Part shown: positions 51,375 to 58,828 of the stretch, piece by piece
How positions within the stretch are numbered: position 1 is the first letter of the stretch
Layout of the letters: every line of letters starts with the position of its first letter
Source of the DNA: JAWXTP01 sp044433415
Lineage (GTDB): Bacteria; Bacteroidota; Bacteroidia; Bacteroidales; Rikenellaceae
Direction of reading: 5' to 3'
DNA length: 59,514 nucleotides
Assembly: GCA_044433415.1 (NCBI GenBank)
Contig: JAWXTP010000004.1
Coordinates: 1 to 59,514 of the forward strand
Notes under the pieces: model-generated
What the model was told of the DNA's origin: nothing
Database searches by the model: none
What the model saw: the letters and a program-made list of their open reading frames with translations, nothing else
Made by a program: the position numbers and the translations under genes

Positions 51375-52283
51375 ATGAAACCAACACTTTTAATTCTTGC
51401 TGCAGGTATGGGTTCTCGCTATGGCTCACTGAAGCAAATGGACGGTATAGGCCCAAACAAAGAGGCCATTTTAGATTACTCTATCTTTGACGCTATCAGA
51501 GCTGGATTCGGTAAAGTTGTATTTGTAATCAGAAAAAGTTTCGTTGATGATTTCAAAGCAGTTTTTAGTGAAGAACGTTTTGGTGGTAAAATTAAAGTAG
51601 AGTACGTTTTTCAAGAATTAGATGCTTTACCAGAAGGTTTTAGTGTTCCTGAAGGTAGAGAAAAACCTTGGGGTACTAATCACGCTCTAATGATGGCTAA
51701 AGACGTTATTAAAGAGCCTTTTGCTGCTATTAATGCAGATGATTTTTATGGTGCAGATGCCTATAAAGTAATTGCTGAATACCTAACTAGTCTAGAAGGT
51801 AAAAGAGGTAGTTATTGTATGGTGGGTTACCAAGTTAAAAATACTTTATCAGAATATGGTTCTGTTTCTCGTGGTGTTTGTACAGCTAACGAAAATGGAG
51901 ATTTAGTTTCTATTGTTGAGCGCACAAGTATAGAAAAACAAGGCGAAGAAATAGTATTCATGGACGATGATAATACATTAAAACCTATAGAAGTAGATTC
52001 TTTAGTAAGTATGAACTTCTTTGGTTTTACTCCTGATTATTTTGAATATTCTGATAGCCTATTTGAAGAGTTTTTAACAGAAAATAGTGCTAATCTTAAA
52101 TCTGAATTCTTTATTCCTTTAGTTACTAATACACTTATTAACTCTGGTAAAGCTACTCTTAAAGTTTTATCTAGTGATGCTAAGTGGTTTGGTGTTACTT
52201 ACAAAGAAGACCGCCCTCAAGTGGTAAAACAACTAGGTAATTTAATAAGTGCTGGAGTATATCCAGAAAAATTGTGGGAATAA
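51375..52283 (+). CDS. Sugar-phosphate nucleotidyltransferase
   Basis: 302 residues. The N-terminal ILAAGMGSRYGSLKQMDGIGP is the nucleotide-binding signature of NTP-transferases, and FAAINADDFYGADAY supplies the metal-binding Asp pair. The family couples NTP to sugar-1-phosphates. It opens a plus-strand galactose operon: the mutarotase ATG overlaps its stop codon (TAATG), then a sugar permease and galK follow. No galT is in the window, so a UTP:galactose-1-phosphate role is a plausible inference. Other sugar-phosphates are possible. Confidence 0.85.
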   Translation: MKPTLLILAAGMGSRYGSLKQMDGIGPNKEAILDYSIFDAIRAGFGKVVFVIRKSFVDDFKAVFSEERFGGKIKVEYVFQELDALPEGFSVPEGREKPWGTNHALMMAKDVIKEPFAAINADDFYGADAYKVIAEYLTSLEGKRGSYCMVGYQVKNTLSEYGSVSRGVCTANENGDLVSIVERTSIEKQGEEIVFMDDDNTLKPIEVDSLVSMNFFGFTPDYFEYSDSLFEEFLTENSANLKSEFFIPLVTNTLINSGKATLKVLSSDAKWFGVTYKEDRPQVVKQLGNLISAGVYPEKLWE

Positions 52284-53335
52284 TGGATATAGAACAAGAA
52301 ATTTTAGGCTTCACTGAGCAAGGTGAACCTATGGTTCTTTATACAATGATAAACAAAGCAGGAGCTCGAGTTCGTTTATTAAACGTTGGAGCTTCTATTA
52401 TCTCTATTGAAGTGCCAGATAAGAATGGTAAACTTATAGATGTTTGTCTAGGTTATAAAATGCCAAATACTTATTTGAATGAGACTGCTGCTATGGGTAA
52501 AAGTGTCGGAAGATACGCTAACCGTATAGCTAAAGGAAAGTTTTCTTTAAATGATGTTAATTATACGCTTGCAACAAATAATGGAGTAAATCACTTACAT
52601 GGAGGTCCTACAGGATTTCAAACTAAAGTTTGGATAGCACGTGTGGAAACTAATAGAATAGTTTTCTCTTATACTAGTGCACCAGGAGAGGAAGGTTATC
52701 CTTCTGAGTTAGGTGTTGAAGCAGTTTATGATTGGAGTGATGATAATGAGCTAGAAATTACTTATTTCGCCAAAAGTAATGATGGTGACACTATTGTTAA
52801 CTTAACAAACCATGCGTATTTTAATCTAAATGGTGAGTCTAACGGGACAATATATGATCACTTTTTACAATTAGATTGTTCTAAGTGGTTACCTACAGAT
52901 GAAACTCAAATCCCTACAGGTGAGATAGCTGATGTTAGTGGTACACCTATGGATTTCACTACTGCTAAGGCTATAGGAAAAGATATAAACTGTGACTTTG
53001 AAGCCTTAAAAATTGGTGCAGGATATGACCATGCGTGGGTAGTAGATAATTGGGAGAAAGGCAAGCTTTGCAGTGTAGGTGAGCTTTACAGTGAAGAGTC
53101 TGGTATTTCTATGACTATTAAGTCTACTCAGCCTGGAGTACAGGTTTATTCAGGTAACTGGTTAGGTGAAGCAGCAGAGTCTAAAACTGGAGCTGCACAT
53201 TATGCGCGCGGTGGTGTTGCTTTAGAGTGTCAGAATTTCCCTGATGCGCCTAACAAGCCAAATTTCCCATCACCAATTCTTAGAAAAGATGATATTTATG
53301 AAGAACATATCATTTATAAATTTTCTATAAAATAA
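52283..53335 (+). CDS. galM: Galactose mutarotase (aldose 1-epimerase)
   Basis: The start is taken at ATG 52283, overlapping the previous stop; a GTG at 52274 is less likely. 350 residues. It interconverts alpha and beta anomers of galactose or glucose. GRYANRIAKGKF, NHLHGG, the catalytic His in NLTNHAYFNLNGE and the catalytic Glu in GVALECQNFPDAPN are visible. No signal peptide is visible. It lies 56 bases before the permease gene. Confidence 0.93.
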   Translation: MDIEQEILGFTEQGEPMVLYTMINKAGARVRLLNVGASIISIEVPDKNGKLIDVCLGYKMPNTYLNETAAMGKSVGRYANRIAKGKFSLNDVNYTLATNNGVNHLHGGPTGFQTKVWIARVETNRIVFSYTSAPGEEGYPSELGVEAVYDWSDDNELEITYFAKSNDGDTIVNLTNHAYFNLNGESNGTIYDHFLQLDCSKWLPTDETQIPTGEIADVSGTPMDFTTAKAIGKDINCDFEALKIGAGYDHAWVVDNWEKGKLCSVGELYSEESGISMTIKSTQPGVQVYSGNWLGEAAESKTGAAHYARGGVALECQNFPDAPNKPNFPSPILRKDDIYEEHIIYKFSIK

Positions 53336-53391
53336 CTTTAAGTAAACAAACAAGCAAACAAACAAATCAAAACAACTTAAAATAAATTAAA

Positions 53392-54711
53392 ATGACTTCT
53401 CAAAAACAAAACAACACGTTACCTATCGTAATGATGTTCTTGCTATTCGCAATGGTATCTTTTGTGACAGGTTTATCTAATCCTGTAGGTGTAATTATCA
53501 AAAACCAAGATGGCATTCAAAACTGGATGTCTCAACTTGGTAACTTTGCAAACTTCTTTGCTTATCTGTTTATGGGTATCCCAGCAGGTATCGTTTTAAA
53601 ACGTAAAGGTTACAAATTTACAGCACTTACAGCTATTGCTGTTGGTTTCTGTGGTGTAGGTATTCAGTTACTTTCTGCTAAAATGGCTACTCCTAACTTC
53701 ACAAGTGTATTTGTTGTTTACCTTATTGGTGCATTTACAGCAGGTATCTCTATGTGTATGTTAAACACTGTAGTTAACCCTCTATTAAACACTTTAGGTG
53801 GTGGTGGTAAAACTGGTAACCAACTTATCCAATTTGGTGGTTCTTTAAACTCAGTTTGTGCTACTATCGTCCCTATCTTAGGTGGTTACCTTATTGGTGA
53901 TATTGCTCAAGCTAAATTAGCTAATGCTATTCCTGCTCTTTTTATTGCTATGGGTATTTTTGCTGTAGTATTCATTGTTCTTTTCTTTGTAGCTATTCCT
54001 GAGCCTCACATGATTAAAAAAGAGGACGAAGTTAAGGTTAAAGACTCTCACAGTGCTATGTCTTTCCGTCACTTCTTACTAGGTACAGTTGCTATCTTCT
54101 TATATGTTGGTATAGAAGTTGGTATTCCTAACTTTATCAATCTATTCTTAACTAGTGCTCCTGACACAGTTGATGGCGCTACAGGTATGGGTTTAGATGC
54201 TGCTGCTGCTGGTAGTGTTGTTGGTACTTACTGGTTCTTAATGCTTATTGGTCGTTTATTTGGTGGTGCATTTGGTGCTAAATTCTCTGCTAAATCTCAG
54301 CTTACATTTGTAAGTTCATTAGCAATTGCTTTAGTTACTATAGGTATTTTTACTCCTAGTACAGTATCAGTTACTATGCCAGTATTCCAATCAGATATTA
54401 GTTTTGGTATGATGCAAGTTCCTTTATCTGTACTTCTTTTTGTTCTTTGTGGTCTTTGTACTTCTGTTATGTGGGGTGGTATTTTCAACCTTGCAGTTGA
54501 GGGTATAGGTAAATATACTGCTATGGGTTCTGGTATCTTCATGGTAATGGTAGTAGGTGGTGGAGTTTTACCTCTTATCCAAGGTGCTGTTGCTGACGTT
54601 ACTGCTAACTACATGGCTTCTTACTGGGTTATCGTAGCTGCTGCTGCTTACCTATTATGGTATGCTTTAGCTGGATGTAAGAACGTAAATAAAGACATTA
54701 ACGTTGACTAA
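53392..54711 (+). CDS. Glucose/galactose MFS transporter, FucP-like
   Basis: 439 residues with about 12 membrane segments. MCMLNTVVNPLLNTLGGGGKTGNQLIQFGGSLNS corresponds to the central FucP/GluP motif, as does LTSAPDTVDGATGMG in a loop. It is the transporter of the galactose operon by position. It is paralogous to the mannitol-locus permease at 9206-10522. A terminator hairpin and one arm of a long inverted repeat follow before galK. Confidence 0.9.
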   Translation: MTSQKQNNTLPIVMMFLLFAMVSFVTGLSNPVGVIIKNQDGIQNWMSQLGNFANFFAYLFMGIPAGIVLKRKGYKFTALTAIAVGFCGVGIQLLSAKMATPNFTSVFVVYLIGAFTAGISMCMLNTVVNPLLNTLGGGGKTGNQLIQFGGSLNSVCATIVPILGGYLIGDIAQAKLANAIPALFIAMGIFAVVFIVLFFVAIPEPHMIKKEDEVKVKDSHSAMSFRHFLLGTVAIFLYVGIEVGIPNFINLFLTSAPDTVDGATGMGLDAAAAGSVVGTYWFLMLIGRLFGGAFGAKFSAKSQLTFVSSLAIALVTIGIFTPSTVSVTMPVFQSDISFGMMQVPLSVLLFVLCGLCTSVMWGGIFNLAVEGIGKYTAMGSGIFMVMVVGGGVLPLIQGAVADVTANYMASYWVIVAAAAYLLWYALAGCKNVNKDINVD

Positions 54712-54720
54712 CTTGTTTTT

Positions 54721-54897
54721 CGGCAAGCAACATCGGGATTACTTTTTCCAATAACGGCTTACATTTTTCACCTTTTTTAAAGTTCCAATGCTCACAGCCC
54801 TCAAGGCTGCTCCGCTTGAAACTTAAAAAAAACGCAAAAAATCTAAGCCATTCTTGAAAAAAGAGAACCGTGGTTTTTTTGCCCTATGCAGGTAAAA
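54721..54897 (+). repeat. Long inverted repeat, left copy
   Basis: About 177 bases that recur in reverse complement at 57581-57756. Shared blocks include CCAATAACGGC, TTTTTCACCTTTTTT, the exact run CCAATGCTCACAGCCCTCAA followed by GGCTGCTCCGCTTGAAA, AACGCAAAAAATCTAAGCCA and GCCCTATGCAGGTAAAA. It contains no gene. The small inner hairpin CAGCCctcaaGGCTG is in both copies. Confidence 0.85.
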
Positions 54898-54927
54898 ATA
54901 TTACAATAAATATTGTAAAAACATTGT

Positions 54928-54958
54928 AAAAAAGGGGTGCTCAGTCACCCTTTTTTTA
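54928..54958 (+). terminator. Terminator/attenuator before galK
   Basis: GGGTG pairs with CACCC around CTCAGT, preceded by A-run and followed by seven T. It ends 24 bases before the galK ATG, so it separates galK from the permease transcript or attenuates it. A palindrome TTACAATaaatATTGTAA (54901-54918) just upstream could be a regulator site. Confidence 0.8.
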
Positions 54959-54981
54959 TATCATCTAAATAGTTAAAAGTT

Positions 54982-56136
54982 ATGATAGTAGAGAATGTAA
55001 GAAATAAGTTTAAGGAGTTATATAAGTGTGAAGGAGCTGTATTTGCTTCTGCTGGACGTATTAATATAATTGGTGAGCACACTGATTATAACGGTGGATT
55101 TGTGCTTCCTGGTGCTGTTGATAAGGGAATGGTAGTAGAGATTAAGTTTAATGGTACAGATAAGATAAAAGCCTATGCACTAGATCTTAATGAAAGTTCA
55201 GTGTTTGGTTTTGAGGAGGAAGATGCTCCACAGGAAGGTTGGGCTAAATATATCTTTGGGGTATGTAGAGAAATTATCAAAATAGGAGGTACGGTAGAAG
55301 GTTTTGATACTGTATTTTCGGGAGATGTTCCTCTAGGTGCTGGTATGAGTTCGTCTGCTGCATTAGAAAGTACTTTTGCTTTTGCATTAAACGAGTTAAA
55401 ATCACTAGGATTTGATAAGATGACCCTTGCTAGAATAGGTCAATCTACTGAGCATAATTATGTTGGTGTAAACTGTGGAATTATGGATCAATTTGCTTCT
55501 ATTCATGGTAAGGCAGGACACCTTATGCGATTAGATTGTAAAACGGGTGAATTTGTGTATGTACCTTTTGACCCTGAAAGTCACGGTTACAAGGTAGTAC
55601 TTGTTGACACTTGTGTTAAACATGAGCTTGTAGGTTCTCCATATAATAAGCGACGTGAATCTTGTGAAAGAGCTGTAAAAGCCATTCAAAAGTCACACCC
55701 AGAGGTAGAGTTTCTTCGTGATGCTAAGATGGAATGGTTAGAAGAAGTGATAGGAGACATTACAACAGAAGACTATATTCGTGCTGAATATGCTATAGGT
55801 GAAGTTGCACGTCTATTGGCTGCTTGTGAAGCCTTAGAAAAGGGCGATTATGAGACCGTAGGACGCAAAATGTACGGCACCCATATAGGAATGAGTGTTT
55901 TGTATGAAGTAAGCTGTGAGGAGCTTGATTTTGTAAATGAAGTTGCTAAAGAATGTGGTGTCACAGGTTCACGAGTTATGGGAGGTGGCTTCGGTGGTTG
56001 CACGATAAATATAGTAAAAGAAGACAAGTATGACAACTTCATTAAAACTGTACAGAGTTCTTATTTAGAAAAGTATGGTAGAGATTGTAAGATATACCCT
56101 GTAGTAATATCCGATGGCGCTAGAAGAATTGGTTAA
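54982..56136 (+). CDS. galK: Galactokinase
   Basis: 384 residues. It phosphorylates galactose with ATP to galactose-1-phosphate. The substrate motif GRINIIGEHTDYNGGFVLPGA, the ATP loop PLGAGMSSSAA (GHMP kinase) and GGGFGGC near the C-terminus are typical. It follows the galactose permease on the same strand but is separated from it by 270 bases containing a repeat copy and a terminator, so it may have its own promoter. Confidence 0.96.
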   Translation: MIVENVRNKFKELYKCEGAVFASAGRINIIGEHTDYNGGFVLPGAVDKGMVVEIKFNGTDKIKAYALDLNESSVFGFEEEDAPQEGWAKYIFGVCREIIKIGGTVEGFDTVFSGDVPLGAGMSSSAALESTFAFALNELKSLGFDKMTLARIGQSTEHNYVGVNCGIMDQFASIHGKAGHLMRLDCKTGEFVYVPFDPESHGYKVVLVDTCVKHELVGSPYNKRRESCERAVKAIQKSHPEVEFLRDAKMEWLEEVIGDITTEDYIRAEYAIGEVARLLAACEALEKGDYETVGRKMYGTHIGMSVLYEVSCEELDFVNEVAKECGVTGSRVMGGGFGGCTINIVKEDKYDNFIKTVQSSYLEKYGRDCKIYPVVISDGARRIG

Positions 56137-56211
56137 GTTGAGTTCTAGAAACTGGTTTTATTCACTTTTAAATTCAAAATCGAATAAAACCAGTTTTTAT
56201 AAACCCCTTAA
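56136..56211. repeat. Dispersed palindrome family, copy 6
   Basis: Left arm AGTTGAGTTCTAGAAACTGG and right arm CCAGTTTTTATAAACCCCTT frame TTTTATTC...TTCAAAATCGAATAAAA. It starts at the galK stop codon and precedes the propeller gene by 36 bases. It is the most distant copy from the 3-6 kb cluster. Confidence 0.8.
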
Positions 56212-56247
56212 ATATAAGTATGCAGTAATGTTAATATAGTATATAAA

Positions 56248-57327
56248 GTGAAAAAATTGATATTTATTTCATTGTTATTATTATCTTGTAAAAGAGATGA
56301 ATTTACACAGATTTGTAATTATAATATAGTTACAGTTCGCGAGCCTTTTATTAGTAAATCATTAATTGGAGAAGAAGTATTTTTTGATGATGAAGTAGTT
56401 TCTCGATTTAGTAATATTTCGGTTTATGATTCATTGTTATTAGCCTATCAAATAGGAGCGCAAGATGGTTATTACTATCATATATATAGTTTAAACAATA
56501 ATAAGATTTTAGGGCGTTTTATTCCTGAAGGTAATGCTCGTAATGAAGTTTTAGCTATTGCACCTATTAGGCAGTTTAAGGTGGATAAAGAAGAATTTTC
56601 TGCTTATGTTTATGACTTTGGAAAGCAAAGAACATCGTTGTGGAATATTTCGGAATCTATGGAGCAAAACGTGACTAAATTTGATTTAGAAATTAAACAT
56701 CAGGAAAGAGAAATGAAGGAGTCTTTCACTTCTCTTTTTTACCTTCTAGGTGGTAAGTTTATCGGGCAAACTTATATGTATTATAATCCATACAGTAATG
56801 AAAAAATAATATCAGATTATTATATATGTGATATAAATTCGGACAGTGTAATAAAGAAAATGAATTTATATAATGATATAACGCCAACAGGAAAGGATTT
56901 AGGTAAATATTTGCAATCGGAAAATTGTATTAAGCCAGATAGGTCTAAGTTAGTAATTGCGATGCAATATCAACCTCATATAGCAATAATAAACCTTGAC
57001 AATAATGAAGTTAAGGGGACAAATATTAGGAATGGAGTTGAGTTTAATTCTAGTGATTCTAAAGTTTGTTTTTGTTCTGTAGATGTTGACGATGATTATA
57101 TTTATGCGTTATTTGTCGGAGATTATACAGACTCTTTTTTAGGAGAAGGCAAGCAACCTGAAACAGTATTATATAAATTTGATTGGGATGGTGACTTAAA
57201 GGAAAAGTATATATTTAAAGATTTCCCAATCTTTAGAATTGCGATTGACAGAAGTTGTAAGTCTAATTATTTATATGGAGTTAATATTTTTAATGAGAAA
57301 GTTTATAGATATAGCTTAGATAAATAA
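56248..57327 (+). CDS. 6-bladed beta-propeller lipoprotein, second copy
   Basis: 359 residues from a GTG start; the lipobox LLLSC (Cys14) directly follows MKKLIFISL. Propeller blades are visible as repeated Y-x-Y/D-x-D stretches: FSAYVYDFGKQRTSLWNI, VDDDYIYALFVGDY, YKFDWDGDLKEKYIF, NYLYGVNIFNEKVYRYSLDK. It is a distant paralogue of the 3456-4496 product, and no NVEALA-type partner gene was found nearby. It is enclosed with galK between the two arms of the long inverted repeat. Confidence 0.78.
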   Translation: MKKLIFISLLLLSCKRDEFTQICNYNIVTVREPFISKSLIGEEVFFDDEVVSRFSNISVYDSLLLAYQIGAQDGYYYHIYSLNNNKILGRFIPEGNARNEVLAIAPIRQFKVDKEEFSAYVYDFGKQRTSLWNISESMEQNVTKFDLEIKHQEREMKESFTSLFYLLGGKFIGQTYMYYNPYSNEKIISDYYICDINSDSVIKKMNLYNDITPTGKDLGKYLQSENCIKPDRSKLVIAMQYQPHIAIINLDNNEVKGTNIRNGVEFNSSDSKVCFCSVDVDDDYIYALFVGDYTDSFLGEGKQPETVLYKFDWDGDLKEKYIFKDFPIFRIAIDRSCKSNYLYGVNIFNEKVYRYSLDK

Positions 57328-57419
57328 AGGTTTGCTGGATTTAGTTATTATAAGAATACCTATTAGTTTATTATTTAATATAAATATTGGTAATCAGTGA
57401 TTTTTAAAAAATATAAGTC

Positions 57420-57506
57420 ATGAAATGCATTAAAAACGAAGTTGAATATAGTGCTACAATGGCGCGTATAAAGGAGTTATTGTTTAGTTACTTGTCACCA
57501 TTATAA
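57420..57506 (+). pseudogene. Truncated HigA-like antitoxin remnant
   Basis: A 28-codon frame starting MKCIKNEVEYSATMARIKEL resembles the conserved first residues (M-x-x-I-K-N/T-E-x-E-Y-x-A-x-x-x-I-x-x-L) of HigA-type antitoxins of Bacteroidota. It then ends early in LLFSYLSPL. The helix-turn-helix that should follow is missing; a terminator palindrome begins at its last codons. No toxin gene is present. It is recognised by motif only. Confidence 0.5.
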
Positions 57507-57560
57507 TAAATAAAAAAGAGGGTAATGCACGCGGCATTACCCTCTTTTTTATTTATTATA
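57501..57560. terminator. Long bidirectional terminator
   Basis: TTATAATAAATAAAAAAGAG with GGTAATGC pairs with GCATTACC and CTCTTTTTTATTTATTATAA around a 4-base ACGC/CG centre. It is nearly perfect over about 60 bases. It lies between convergent genes (propeller and GGGtGRT). Confidence 0.85.
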
Positions 57561-57580
57561 AGCAAAAGCTCTGGACACAC

Positions 57581-57756
57581 TTTTACCTGCATAGGGCAGG
57601 AAACGGTCTGTCCGCTTTTTCCAAGAATGGCTTAGATTTTTTGCGTTTTTTGAAATTTCAAGCGGAGCAGCCTTGAGGGCTGTGAGCATTGGAATTTTAA
57701 AAAAGGTGAAAAATGTAGGCCGTTATTGGGAAAAGCCTTCCCAAAGCTCTTTGCCG
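57581..57756 (-). repeat. Long inverted repeat, right copy
   Basis: Reverse-complement copy of 54721-54897. The identity is strong through the CTTGAGGGCTGTGAGCATTGG block and decreases toward the outer end near 57756. It lies 11 bases beyond the GGGtGRT stop on the minus strand, so it is also within the 3' end of that transcript. Confidence 0.85.
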
Positions 57757-57766
57757 GAAGCCCAAA

Positions 57767-58765
57767 TTACTTAGAAGCTTCTTCGATTGATACGGCTACA
57801 GCTACTGTTGCACCTACCATTGGGTTGTTACCCATGCCTAGGAAGCCCATCATTTCTACGTGAGCAGGAACAGATGAAGAACCAGCGAATTGAGCATCAC
57901 CGTGCATACGGCCCATAGTGTCAGTCATACCGTAAGAAGCAGGACCAGCAGCCATGTTATCTGGGTGAAGAGTACGACCTGTACCACCACCAGAAGCAAC
58001 TGAGAAGTATTTTTTACCGTTTTCGATACATTCTTTTTTGTAAGTACCAGCTACAGGGTGTTGGAAACGAGTAGGGTTTGTAGAGTTACCTGTGATAGAT
58101 ACGTCTACACCTTCGTGACGCATGATAGCCACACCTTCACGAACGTCGTTAGCACCGTAACATTTTACTTTAGCACGTAAACCTTCAGAGTAAGGTTTTT
58201 CATTTTCAATTTTAAGATCACCTGTGTAGTAATCAAAATCAGTTTTCACATAAGTAAAACCGTTGATACGAGAGATAATCATAGCAGCATCTTTACCTAA
58301 ACCGTTAAGGATAACACGTAGAGGCTCTTTACGTACTTTGTTTGCTTTTTCAGCAATTTTGATCGCACCTTCAGCAGCAGCGAATGATTCGTGACCTGCA
58401 AGGAATGCAAAACATTTAGTTTCATCTCTAAGAAGCATAGCAGCTAGGTTACCGTGACCTAAACCTACTTTTCTATCTTCAGCAACAGATCCGTTAATAC
58501 AAAATGCTTGAAGACCAATACCGATAGCTTCAGCAGCTTCAGCAGCGTTAGTACAACCTTTTTTGATAGCGATAGCAGCGCCTACAACGTAAGCCCATGC
58601 TGCATTCTCAAAACATATAGGTTGAGTTTCTTTACATACAGTATAAGGGTCGATTCCTAGACCGTCACAAATTGATTTTGCTTCCTCAATATCTTTGATA
58701 CCATATTGGCTAAGAACTGAGTTTATCTTGTTAATACGGCGATCGTAACTTTCAAATAATGCCAT
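57767..58765 (-). CDS. GGGtGRT protein
   Basis: 332 residues. The family-naming motif GGGTGRT is in SVASGGGTGRTLHPDN (about 257-270). LGKDAAMIISRINGFTYVKTDFDYYTGDL, ITGNSTNPTRFQHPVAGTYKKE and EMMGFLGMGNNPMVGATVAVAVSIEEA are also family-typical. The biochemical role is not established. It is 63 bases downstream of a NifU-like scaffold gene on the same strand. I recall this pair as conserved, with an iron-sulfur or related function suspected. Confidence 0.9.
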   Translation of the reverse strand: MALFESYDRRINKINSVLSQYGIKDIEEAKSICDGLGIDPYTVCKETQPICFENAAWAYVVGAAIAIKKGCTNAAEAAEAIGIGLQAFCINGSVAEDRKVGLGHGNLAAMLLRDETKCFAFLAGHESFAAAEGAIKIAEKANKVRKEPLRVILNGLGKDAAMIISRINGFTYVKTDFDYYTGDLKIENEKPYSEGLRAKVKCYGANDVREGVAIMRHEGVDVSITGNSTNPTRFQHPVAGTYKKECIENGKKYFSVASGGGTGRTLHPDNMAAGPASYGMTDTMGRMHGDAQFAGSSSVPAHVEMMGFLGMGNNPMVGATVAVAVSIEEASK

Positions 58766-58828
58766 TTTTTTTATTGATTTAAGATAGTTAATGGTAATTA
58801 ATGTGAATAAATAAGTCTTTTGGTAAGA

